Source: Pedobacter sp. AK013 (GTDB lineage: Bacteria > Bacteroidota > Bacteroidia > Sphingobacteriales > Sphingobacteriaceae). Taken from it: 64,000 nt of DNA. Below, piece after piece: positions 1 to 7,316 of the stretch; position 1 is the first letter of the stretch, and each line of letters starts with the position of its first letter. Position numbers and translations under genes: made by a program. The notes under the pieces were generated by a model. It worked only from the letters and a program-made list of their open reading frames with translations, was not told the origin of the DNA and did no database searches. The DNA is taken from contig NZ_JACHCQ010000003.1 in NCBI RefSeq assembly GCF_014205835.1, positions 124,001-188,000 of the forward strand, given 5' to 3'.

Positions 1-72
1 GCTAATGGGAGCTTTGTTAATGTGAAGATAGACAGGGCCGAAGATTTCGATTTATACGGAACTATAATTTAA
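1..72 (+). CDS. rimO: C-terminal end of RimO-like methylthiotransferase (partial)
   Basis: Only the last 23 codons are in the window, in frame from base 1 to a TAA at 70-72. The peptide has V-N-V-K-I followed by A-E-D-F-D-L-Y-G. This resembles the end of the TRAM domain of RimO, the radical-SAM enzyme that methylthiolates an aspartate of ribosomal protein S12; RimO proteins commonly end in a D-L-x-G motif. MiaB has a different ending. The call rests on a very short stretch. A strong terminator follows directly, so this is the end of its transcription unit. Confidence 0.5.
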   Translation, partial: ANGSFVNVKIDRAEDFDLYGTII

Positions 73-89
73 AAAACATACAAATACGA

Positions 90-125
90 AACCCCAAAAG
101 CTGTGCTTTTGGGGTTTTTGTTTTT
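90..125 (+). terminator. Rho-independent terminator after rimO
   Basis: An AACCCCAAAAG arm (90-100) pairs with CTTTTGGGGTT (106-116) around a CTGTG loop and runs into a T-rich tail. It lies 18 bases after the preceding stop codon. Confidence 0.85.
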
Positions 126-297
126 ATAAACATTAAGATATTCGCTTTTAGCTGTAGCGAATAACATCACGTCATCGTTTAAAGAATAGAACCATATATA
201 GGAGCACTAAATCAAATTGATTAAACAATTATGGTTAATTGCAATTAAACGGAACATACCCTCCTTAAAAGTATAACTATTCAATAATTTAAACTAC

Positions 298-798
298 ATG
301 AAAAAAATTCTATTTGTTCTCGTACTAATTTTCATCACCAATTTAGGTTGCAAAAAAATACCTAACGGTGGCGGACTATGTGCCTGCTCACCTATAAGTT
401 ATGACACAAGCTTGGGGCTGGTAATTAAAAATAGTACAGATGTGGATCTTCTTAATCCTAAAACTACAGGTTTTTTAGACAAGACCCAGATACAGCTTTA
501 TTCTAAAGATGCCAACCATGTAATTAAACAAATCAATTTTGACATTCGTCAGCCCTTTACTTATACAAATAATTTGAAAATGGATTATTATCAGCTGGTT
601 TCTTCTGAAATAGGTCAACAAGCGAAAAGCATTGATAATACCTTTTATCTTAAGCTTGGTGATAAAATTTATGAGCTTAATCTAAAGGTAAATAACCAGG
701 CGGTAGAAAAATTGCTGATCGATAAAAACGATGCCTCTAAAGAACTTCCCAATGCAAACAGTCAGTACCTTAATAGCATCTATACCTTAAAAATTTAA
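298..798 (+). CDS. Small putative lipoprotein of unknown function
   Basis: This 166-residue protein starts with a basic end (MKK) and a hydrophobic stretch ending in N-L-G-C at residues 15-18. That is a lipobox, so the mature protein should start at Cys18 and be lipid-anchored, probably to the outer membrane or periplasmic face. Cys28 and Cys30 follow just after the anchor. I recognise no domain; the rest is a mix of predicted strands and turns. It sits alone between a 225-base spacer and a terminator shared with the convergent gene. The signal and lipobox are seen directly; the function is unknown. Confidence 0.65.
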   Translation: MKKILFVLVLIFITNLGCKKIPNGGGLCACSPISYDTSLGLVIKNSTDVDLLNPKTTGFLDKTQIQLYSKDANHVIKQINFDIRQPFTYTNNLKMDYYQLVSSEIGQQAKSIDNTFYLKLGDKIYELNLKVNNQAVEKLLIDKNDASKELPNANSQYLNSIYTLKI

Positions 799-830
799 AG
801 TGTGGTGCTGCAGGTATAACTGATTTATAC

Positions 831-868
831 AAAAAATCCGGGTGAGTAAAGCTCATCGGGATTTTTTA
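831..868. terminator. Bidirectional terminator between convergent genes
   Basis: An imperfect inverted repeat (AAAAAATCCGGGTGAG, loop, CTCATCGGGATTTTTT) lies between the stops of two facing genes. A and T tracts on both sides let it work in either direction. Confidence 0.8.
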
Positions 869-871
869 ATG

Positions 872-1216
872 TTATTTTTTAGATGCAGGCCTGTTTTTAA
901 TCTGGCTTGGTTTTAACCAAATTTTAGCACCTTTCGAGTTTACATAATATTTTTCATTTTTTGCATTGATATAAACATCAGAACCATCTGGTGCCATTTT
1001 ACCTTTCCAGGTTTTATCTGCAATTTTCGAACTGCCCTTTACCGCTACTTCAGCAGTTTTATTACCAACCGATTTGGCACCTTTACTAATTGCTTTTCCG
1101 GTATGGTCTAATGCCTTACCAACTTCGCTTTTTTTCTTTTCTTGTGCATTTACACTAAGAGCAGCGCCCCCAACTAAGGCCAGCGCTAATAAACCCATTA
1201 CAAATTTCTTTTTCAT
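872..1216 (-). CDS. Small basic periplasmic protein, unknown function
   Basis: This 114-residue protein has a clear Sec signal peptide (MKKK, hydrophobic core, cleavage after S-V-N-A-Q near residue 25). A lysine-rich middle follows, with repeated K-A-I/V-S-K-G and K-T-A-E-V-type segments that look like an amphipathic helix. The C-terminal half contains Y-I-N-A-K-N-E-K-Y-Y-V-N and K-I-W-L-K-P, a pattern seen in small Bacteroidota exported proteins of unknown role. It is monocistronic: a terminator follows and repeat DNA lies upstream. Export is well supported; the function is not known. Confidence 0.65.
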   Translation of the reverse strand: MKKKFVMGLLALALVGGAALSVNAQEKKKSEVGKALDHTGKAISKGAKSVGNKTAEVAVKGSSKIADKTWKGKMAPDGSDVYINAKNEKYYVNSKGAKIWLKPSQIKNRPASKK

Positions 1217-1313
1217 GACAGCTATATTTTGTTTAGAGAATAACAGTTAATTATAAGATTTGTTTTATTTCTGTTACACTAATAAAGATAAAATTTCAAA
1301 ATATTATTTCCTA

Positions 1314-1629
1314 TTTAAATTGTTTTTTTTGGAGCGCAAGGTTCGAAGCAATGATTAAATTTTGTTCCCGTTCTTCGCTGTACCCTTTCGCTGCACTTCA
1401 GGGATGCCGCTTCGCCCGGGGCTAGGCACACTGGTACTGCAAGAAGGTTAAGGTTTAGAGAAACCGTTGTTTTGGGTTTTGGAAACACAGGCCCTTCTTC
1501 AATAAACCTTATTGCAGCGGTTATACTTTTTGCTGCACAAACAAACAGCCAGCAATAACATCCATAAAAAGATAGTAGCGGAAAGAAGGACTACCTGAAC
1601 CGAAAAGCACCAAACCTGCTTTTCAAAAG
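1314..1629. repeat. Interspersed repeat, tandem copy 1
   Basis: This is the first of two adjacent ~316-base copies. Shared landmarks, in order, are a T-run followed by GGAGCGCAAGGTTCGAAGCA, a segment around GGGATGCCGCTTCGCCCGGG, AGGCACACTGGTACTGC, AATAAACCTTATTG, and GATAGTAGCGGAAAGAAGG. Short ORFs inside it are in repeat sequence and have no family resemblance. No transposase or target duplication is visible. The central 80 bases recur inverted near 13.46 kb. Confidence 0.8.
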
Positions 1630-1957
1630 ATTTAAATTGTTTTTTTGGAACGCGAGGTTCGAAGCAACGATTAAAGTTTGTTCCCCGTTCTCCGCTGTAT
1701 CCTTTCGCTGTGCTTCAGGGATGCCGCTTCGCCCGGGGCTAGGCACACTGGTACTGCGAGAAAATACAGAACGCCCACCTACTTCTTTCGTAAGCATTCA
1801 TTTTTTATTTCTTGCACAGCCCCTCGTTCAATAAACCTTATTGAAGCGGCTATCCTTTTTGTTGCCCACACAAACATCCCTCACTAACCATCACAAAAAG
1901 ATAATAGCGGAAAGAAGGGCTACCCGAACCGAAAAGCGCTAACCCAGCTTTTCAAAA
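1630..1957. repeat. Interspersed repeat, tandem copy 2
   Basis: This second copy follows copy 1 directly, with the same landmarks in the same order and scattered substitutions. The middle (about 1760-1810) differs most. The rest of the gene-free stretch to 2125 holds only low-information sequence, including a CCCGCCTGCG segment that resembles another dispersed repeat type. Confidence 0.8.
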
Positions 1958-2125
1958 AAAACAATTAGTTATTGAAGGGCAATAGTATACGCTCTCTCAA
2001 TCCGCCTGCGAGATCTCGTTTTTAATAAAAAAGGGGGGCGAATGACAAATAGATTCGCAATACAATAAGCATTAAGATGCCCGCCTGCGCTGGAATCACG
2101 ACCAACGTTACGTTCAGATAATGTC

Positions 2126-3127
2126 TTAATTTAATTTCTCGGCCAGTAATTTCATTTCGATATGCGGCGAACGGTTTTCGTAGATAATGCTATGCACCGC
2201 CTTACAAATTGGCATATCTACATTGTACGCCTGGTTTTTAATATGCATGCATTTCACAGCATAATAACCCTCGGCAATCATATTCATTTCCAACTGGGCA
2301 GATTTTACAGTGTAACCTTTCCCTACCATGTTACCAAACGTACGGTTGCGGCTAAACTGCGAATACGCAGTAACCAACAAATCGCCAAGATATGCCGACT
2401 CCATAATATCTCTAGTGATGGGATGAACGATATCAACAAAGCGTTTAATCTCACGGATGGCATTACTGATCAATACTGCCTGAAAATTATCGCCATAACC
2501 TATGCCATGGCAAATGCCACTGGCAACAGCATATATATTTTTTAAAACTGCTGCATACTCTGTTCCGAAAATATCATCCGAAACATTAGTTTTAATGTAA
2601 CGGGTATTTAAAAATGAAGCAAATGTTGTTGCCTGTTCCACATTGGTACAGGCAATGGTGAGGTAAGATAATTTTTCTAACGCTACCTCTTCGGCATGGC
2701 AGGGCCCGCTAACCACCAAAATATCGTGGTAGGGAATGCCGTATTTTTCGTGCATAAACTCGCCGATAATCAGGTTATCTTCGGGTACAATACCTTTTAT
2801 CGCTGAAACAATCTTTTTCCCTTTTAAATCTTCTGGAGTAATAGAAGATAACGTAGTTTTTAAAAATGCCGCCGGAACGTTTAAAATTACAAAATCGGCA
2901 GATTTTATAATAGAATTGATATCAGATGAAATATGGTCGTCTTCATCCAGTTTAATTTCAACCGAGCTGATATAATTAGGATTATGCCTAAATTTCTTAA
3001 TATGCTCGATAGCAGTTTCATTGCGCATCCACCAAAAAATTTCCTTTTCAGCTAAATTGTCTGCGAGCATTTTTACAATGGCGGTTGCCCAACTCCCGCC
3101 CCCTATCATTGCTATTTTAGGTACCAT
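2126..3127 (-). CDS. gpsA: Glycerol-3-phosphate dehydrogenase [NAD(P)+]
   Basis: GpsA reduces dihydroxyacetone phosphate to sn-glycerol-3-phosphate in the cytoplasm and supplies the backbone for phospholipids. The 333-residue length is normal for the family. The N-terminus has the Rossmann motif I-A-M-I-G-G-G-S-W-A-T-A (residues 5-16). Family signatures follow: V-S-A-I-K-G-I, V-V-S-G-P-C-H-A-E-E-V, and A-A-V-L-K-N-I-Y with the conserved lysine. The second glycine of the usual GSWGTA is Ala here, as in many Bacteroidota. The gene ends about 170 bases after repeat DNA and appears monocistronic. Confidence 0.95.
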   Translation of the reverse strand: MVPKIAMIGGGSWATAIVKMLADNLAEKEIFWWMRNETAIEHIKKFRHNPNYISSVEIKLDEDDHISSDINSIIKSADFVILNVPAAFLKTTLSSITPEDLKGKKIVSAIKGIVPEDNLIIGEFMHEKYGIPYHDILVVSGPCHAEEVALEKLSYLTIACTNVEQATTFASFLNTRYIKTNVSDDIFGTEYAAVLKNIYAVASGICHGIGYGDNFQAVLISNAIREIKRFVDIVHPITRDIMESAYLGDLLVTAYSQFSRNRTFGNMVGKGYTVKSAQLEMNMIAEGYYAVKCMHIKNQAYNVDMPICKAVHSIIYENRSPHIEMKLLAEKLN

Positions 3128-3137
3128 GTTTATAAAA

Positions 3138-3233
3138 AAGGTTTAAGGTAAAGGTGTAAGACCTTATTTTAAAGGTATAAGGCAAAAGGTGTAAGACTTA
3201 AGGTAAAGACCAATGCCCAATACCTTAAACCTT
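3138..3233. repeat. Low-complexity inverted repeat upstream of gpsA
   Basis: AAGGTTTAAGGTA (3138-3150) is perfectly inverted as TACCTTAAACCTT (3221-3233). Between them are several variants of AAGGTGTAAGAC. It looks like a degenerate palindromic spacer element and has no coding potential. Confidence 0.6.
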
Positions 3234-3299
3234 ACACCCTAAACCTTAGGAATACACCTTAAACAGCGCAAGTTACTATTTCTTGCGATTAATTATAAA

Positions 3300-4640
3300 C
3301 TACTTTTTAGCGTCTTTGTTAAACAACTGGTCTTTAGCTGTTTTCTCTACAACCATTCCATCCTTTAATTTGTTTTGGATAGCAGAGTAAGGACCTGTTA
3401 CAATTTCTTCGCCAGCTTTAACACCAGATTTCACAATAATGAACTGATCGTTTTGGATGCCGGTAGTTACCTCTGTTTTTTTAACCTTTTTCGTTTTAGC
3501 ATCATAAGCATAAATGTATTGTTTCACCTTTTTATCGGTCAATTTGGTTTTTTGCTTATCGGCATTTGCCTGGTTACCCTGGTTCTGGCTAGCATCGGCA
3601 GATTTTGCATTATCAGTAAATACCGCTTGGATAGGAATAGCCAAACCGGTTAACGACTCACTTTCTATATCAACAGTAGCCGACATTCCTGGCCGAAAAA
3701 TAGACTGTTGTTTGCCTGCTAATTCTTCTGTAATTCTAATTTTTACCGAAAAATTGGTTACCTGATCTACAGAGGTAGATACTGCAGTACCCACCGCCGT
3801 TGATGAACTTGCGATTTCGGTTACCTCTCCCCGAAATTTTTTATCAGAAAAGGCATCAACCTCGATAGAAGCTTTATCTCCAACTTTAACGCGGGTAATA
3901 TCATTTTCGTTAACATCAACATTAACCTCCATTGATGATAGGTTAGAAATACGCATAATTTCTGTACCTGCCATTTGCGAAGTTCCTAAAATACGATCTC
4001 CCAATTCGATTGACAGTTTCGAAACCACACCATCAACGGGTGCATAAATAGTAGTTTTAGCCAGGTTTGCACCAGCTTCTTTAACGTTTGCCCCAGTTTG
4101 TTCTAAAGTAAATTTAGCACCTACTACACTCTCTTTCGCACTGGCCAAATTTGCTTTGGCCGTTAAATAGGCTGCTTTAGCTGCATCGAACTCTGATACA
4201 GAGATTACTTTTTTATTAAACAGTTCAACATTACGTTTATAAGTTGCCTCTGCGTTTACAAAGTTAGCCTGGTTTTGTACCAATTGTTGTTGGGCAGAAG
4301 CCACACTCGCTTTTTGTGCATTAAAGCTAGCCACCGTTCTTTCGTAACCCGATTGTAAAACATCCGGACGTACTTTACAAAGTAATTCACCGGCTTTAAC
4401 AATATCCCCCTCTTTTACTTTTAACTCTACTACCTCTCCCGATACCTCAGAGCTTAATTTAACTTCTGTTTCTGGCTGTATTTTACCACTTGCGGTTACT
4501 GTTTCTACAACAGTTCTATCTGACGCTTTTTCTGTAGTTACTTTTTCGGTCTTATCACCCCCAATAACTCCGGCCAGTTTTAATATCACTAGAAGGGCTA
4601 CAATAGCAACTACGGTAATAATAATATGCTTCAGTTTCAT
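3300..4640 (-). CDS. HlyD/MacA-type efflux adaptor (membrane fusion protein)
   Basis: This periplasmic adaptor would link an inner-membrane pump to an outer-membrane TolC channel. Its 446 residues start with one membrane helix (residues 5-28). A biotinyl/lipoyl-like half follows (V-S-G-E-V-V-E-L-K-V-K-E-G-D), then a long Ala/Gln-rich coiled-coil hairpin (about 85-200), the second lipoyl half (I-Y-A-P-V-D-G-V-V), and beta-barrel and membrane-proximal domains. A Gln/Asn/Lys-rich insertion near residues 355-380 is unusual. The TolC-family gene lies upstream on the same strand, so the two are probably cotranscribed. No pump ATPase or permease is adjacent, so the substrate cannot be inferred. Confidence 0.9.
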   Translation of the reverse strand: MKLKHIIITVVAIVALLVILKLAGVIGGDKTEKVTTEKASDRTVVETVTASGKIQPETEVKLSSEVSGEVVELKVKEGDIVKAGELLCKVRPDVLQSGYERTVASFNAQKASVASAQQQLVQNQANFVNAEATYKRNVELFNKKVISVSEFDAAKAAYLTAKANLASAKESVVGAKFTLEQTGANVKEAGANLAKTTIYAPVDGVVSKLSIELGDRILGTSQMAGTEIMRISNLSSMEVNVDVNENDITRVKVGDKASIEVDAFSDKKFRGEVTEIASSSTAVGTAVSTSVDQVTNFSVKIRITEELAGKQQSIFRPGMSATVDIESESLTGLAIPIQAVFTDNAKSADASQNQGNQANADKQKTKLTDKKVKQYIYAYDAKTKKVKKTEVTTGIQNDQFIIVKSGVKAGEEIVTGPYSAIQNKLKDGMVVEKTAKDQLFNKDAKK

Positions 4641-4740
4641 AATTTATTGTATTTCGTTTGTTTAAAGTTGTAATATTTTAAGGTTAAAATGTATAAAGTT
4701 GAAAGGGTTAGTGTTATCCGTAACCAGTTTCAGCTTTAAC

Positions 4741-6087
4741 CTAAAAAACAATCTGTTTGCCCAAATAATAGTCGATTACTTTGGCACGGAACAGTAAATC
4801 GTATTTCGCTAAGATAAAATCTATCTCGGCTTTATTTCTGTTGGTTTGTGCAGTACTGTAATCTAAAGAGTTTACCAAACCAACAGCATAACGCTGCTCG
4901 ATTACATAAAAAGCGTCTTTTTGTGCCTGAAAAGCATTTTGAGTAGAAGTATACCTGCTTTGTGCGGCGTTTAAGTCGGCAACAGCCTGGTTGATTACTT
5001 TTACCAAATTATTTTTTGAAATCTGCTCATCGGTTTTGCGCTGCATCCAGTTAATTTTCGCTTTTCTAACGGCCGATCTGGTCGTGAATCCATTAAAAAT
5101 CGGAATGGAAATCCCCATATTAATTGATTTACCGAAGTTATCAGATAATTGACTAAAAAATGGACTGTTCCCCGGGAAAGCAAATTGGTATTGATAGAAC
5201 GATCCCAAACCTCCCCCAAATGTAATTCTTGGATAATAACTACCCTTGGCAACATCAATTGCTTTTTCTGCTGCTTTAGTATTTAAATCTGCCAACTTAA
5301 TATCGGGAAAGGTATTCAAAGCCTGGTTGTAAATATCACTTGGAACGTAAGTGTTTTGAATGTTATTCAATTCGTTAACCAATGGCGGCTGTACCTTGAA
5401 TGTCATAGGTGGCTGAATTTCCATTAACTGTCCTAAAGTTAAATAAGATATAGTTAACTGATTCTGTGCATTGGTCAGGTTAAGCTCAGCAGTTGCGGCT
5501 TGCGATTTGGCCTGCGAAATATCGGCTAAAGTTTTGTTACCAACATCTAACAATGCCTGTTCCCTTTTTAAAGTAGAATTAGCAACGTCTAATTGCTGTT
5601 GGGTAGCCTTAACCTGGTCCTGGTTATTTAAAACCTGCAGATAAGCAGTTACTACCTGCAGAATAAGATCATTTTTTACCTTCTCTACATTGGTTTGATT
5701 TGCGGCTAACAATAACTTATTCTGTCTGATCTGGTTAAGTTGCGCCCCACCTCCAAATAATAGCAGGCTAGCGGATACACTTGGACTTAAACTATAATTT
5801 TGAGTGTTTAAAAACAAACCTGATGTTACCTGGCTTCTACCCCATTGCATGGATTGGTTAACGGTACCATTTAAAGTGGGTAATAAAGCATTTTTAGACT
5901 GGAGCAAATTTTCTTCGCTAAGCGCGGTATTAAATGCAGCCTGTTTGATATTTAGATTATTTTTTAATGTGTTTTCGACAGCCTGTTGAATGCTGATCAC
6001 TTCTTGAGCCCTAATTTGCTGACTAAAACTTAATGTCACTAATAACGCAGATCCGGTAATTAACTTCTTCTTGGTAAACATCTTCAT
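4741..6087 (-). CDS. TolC-family outer-membrane efflux protein
   Basis: This protein forms the outer-membrane channel and periplasmic tunnel of a tripartite efflux or secretion complex. I place the start at base 6087 (M-K-M-F-T-K-K-K), giving a normal signal peptide with cleavage after I-R-A-Q. An in-frame ATG at 6141 would add 18 residues and mask the signal. The body shows the two internally repeated TolC halves, with long helices rich in Ala, Gln and Asn and repeated L-x-x-A-x-x-x-L spacing. It precedes the adaptor gene by 100 bases. It is also a possible channel for the peptide exporter near 46-49 kb, which has no TolC of its own. Confidence 0.9.
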   Translation of the reverse strand: MKMFTKKKLITGSALLVTLSFSQQIRAQEVISIQQAVENTLKNNLNIKQAAFNTALSEENLLQSKNALLPTLNGTVNQSMQWGRSQVTSGLFLNTQNYSLSPSVSASLLLFGGGAQLNQIRQNKLLLAANQTNVEKVKNDLILQVVTAYLQVLNNQDQVKATQQQLDVANSTLKREQALLDVGNKTLADISQAKSQAATAELNLTNAQNQLTISYLTLGQLMEIQPPMTFKVQPPLVNELNNIQNTYVPSDIYNQALNTFPDIKLADLNTKAAEKAIDVAKGSYYPRITFGGGLGSFYQYQFAFPGNSPFFSQLSDNFGKSINMGISIPIFNGFTTRSAVRKAKINWMQRKTDEQISKNNLVKVINQAVADLNAAQSRYTSTQNAFQAQKDAFYVIEQRYAVGLVNSLDYSTAQTNRNKAEIDFILAKYDLLFRAKVIDYYLGKQIVF

Positions 6088-6145
6088 AATTTGTTTCAAA
6101 TCTATATAAACAACTTTAATAATTTCAATCTGTACAGGCATTTAG

Positions 6146-6153
6146 TAACTTTG
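6146..6153 (+). promoter_or_regulatory. Bacteroidota -7 promoter element, possibly giving a leaderless mRNA
   Basis: TAACTTTG matches the TAnnTTTG consensus of the main Bacteroidota sigma factor and ends only 7 bases before the ATG at 6161. Transcription would then start almost at the start codon. No convincing TTG box is seen at -33. Confidence 0.45.
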
Positions 6154-6160
6154 TAGCTAA

Positions 6161-6829
6161 ATGTACCTGATCAAATCACCGCTTCTGCTAAAATGGTATT
6201 ATCCATCACTATTATGGAATAAATCCCGCACCGAAAAAGTTATTTATTTGACCTTTGACGATGGACCTATACCCAATGTTACAGATTTTGTATTAAAAAC
6301 TTTAAAAGTCTTTAATGCTAAAGCTACATTTTTTTGCATTGGCGATAATATTGTAAAACACCCCGAAGTTTTTGAACGTGTAAAAAACGACGGACATGCC
6401 ATTGGCAACCATACTTTTAATCATTTAAAAGGCTGGGAAACCGATGATGAAACCTACCTTCAAAATACACTAAAATGCCAGGAGCTTACGCAGTCTAATC
6501 TCTTTCGCCCACCTTACGGAAGGATTAAGAAAAGCCAGGTTCGTAGCTTGGAGCTTGGAGTTTGGAGCTCGAAGTTTAAAACGCCTAATAACTCCAAACT
6601 CATAACTGAAAACTCCCAACTGCAAATCGTCATGTGGGATGTACTCAGCGGCGATTTCGACATTAAGCTCTCTCCCGAAAAATGTTATCAAAACGTAATT
6701 AAACATACCGAAAATGGTTCTATAATTGTATTTCACGATAGTTTAAAAGCATTTGATCGTTTAGCATACGCACTTCCTAAGGTTTTAGCCCATTTTACCG
6801 AAAAGGGGTTCACTTTTGCTACGCTTTAG
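6161..6829 (+). CDS. Polysaccharide deacetylase (NodB homology) family protein
   Basis: This is a carbohydrate esterase family 4-like enzyme that removes N- or O-acetyl groups from cell-wall or exported glycans. NodB motifs are present: T-F-D-D-G-P (metal-binding Asp pair, about residues 32-37), I-G-N-H-T-F-N-H (metal-binding His pair), R-P-P-Y-G, W-D-V-L-S-G-D, and I-I-V-F-H-D-S. No signal peptide is evident, although the N-terminus is moderately hydrophobic. Between R-P-P-Y-G and W-D-V there is an extra segment of about 30 residues that looks like translated repeat DNA (see 6541-6625). It lies between conserved motifs, so the enzyme may tolerate it as a surface loop. The gene diverges from the TolC gene. 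Confidence 0.88.
   Translation: MYLIKSPLLLKWYYPSLLWNKSRTEKVIYLTFDDGPIPNVTDFVLKTLKVFNAKATFFCIGDNIVKHPEVFERVKNDGHAIGNHTFNHLKGWETDDETYLQNTLKCQELTQSNLFRPPYGRIKKSQVRSLELGVWSSKFKTPNNSKLITENSQLQIVMWDVLSGDFDIKLSPEKCYQNVIKHTENGSIIVFHDSLKAFDRLAYALPKVLAHFTEKGFTFATL
6541..6625 (+). repeat. Palindromic repeat inserted in frame within the deacetylase gene
   Basis: The segment has iterated CTTGGAG/TTTGGAG units followed by AACTCC/AACTC units. GAGTTTGGAG (6558-6567) is perfectly inverted as CTCCAAACTC (6592-6601). It encodes a Leu/Ser/Asn-rich stretch with no NodB-family resemblance, yet keeps the reading frame. Similar AGTCCGAAGTC-type sequence occurs in the spacer at 12,557-12,590. Confidence 0.6.
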
Positions 6830-7272
6830 CCATTGTTATGCCAGAACAGCCTGTGCTCACTTTAATAAGCTCAAACAAGCTTTAAGTTAGATAACAGATT
6901 TCCAGCTGTTCAAAAACGGACAAAACTGTACGGAATCGAACGGTTAACCTCGCTATTAAGTTTCTATCACGATAACTACTTTTTAACTAACAGCGATACC
7001 GATTAACATTATTTTGCAGAGACCAGTTTTTAGTGTCTTTTCTTAACTCAATCGTCATAAATCCAGCCTTGATTTATTGAATTTTATGACCTTTAATTTA
7101 CATCCTTTTTTCGTAGTTTAGAACGATTCCAAATTGTTTAATCGCCTGCCTAAATTGCGTTTAAGGGTTGTTTTTTGCTATTTTTGTTTTATCCAAAAAA
7201 TTGAGCTTATTGGCTCGGTAAACGCAAATTAACATACAAAAAACAGTATTCTTTTTTTGTAAAAAGCGGGTG
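6830..7272. other. Gene-free spacer upstream of acnB
   Basis: I see no credible coding region or RNA gene here. One 8-base inverted repeat (GTCATAAA at 7054-7061 and TTTATGAC at 7083-7090) is present, with AT-rich sequence towards the acnB promoter. An antisense 71-codon frame overlapping the acnB start has no support. Confidence 0.5.
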
Positions 7273-7280
7273 TACATTTG
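7273..7280 (+). promoter_or_regulatory. Putative -7 element of the acnB promoter
   Basis: TACATTTG fits TAnnTTTG and lies 36 bases before the chosen acnB start. T-rich sequence containing TTTG lies upstream, but the spacing is shorter than usual, so the -33 box is uncertain. Confidence 0.4.
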
Positions 7281-7316
7281 TTGCACAATCTTAACAAAAA
7301 GAATAAAATAGCCAAG

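Noticed and set aside
1591..1887. Three small overlapping frames in the tandem repeat
   Set aside because: They lie in repeat DNA on both strands and differ between copies, as expected for chance frames.
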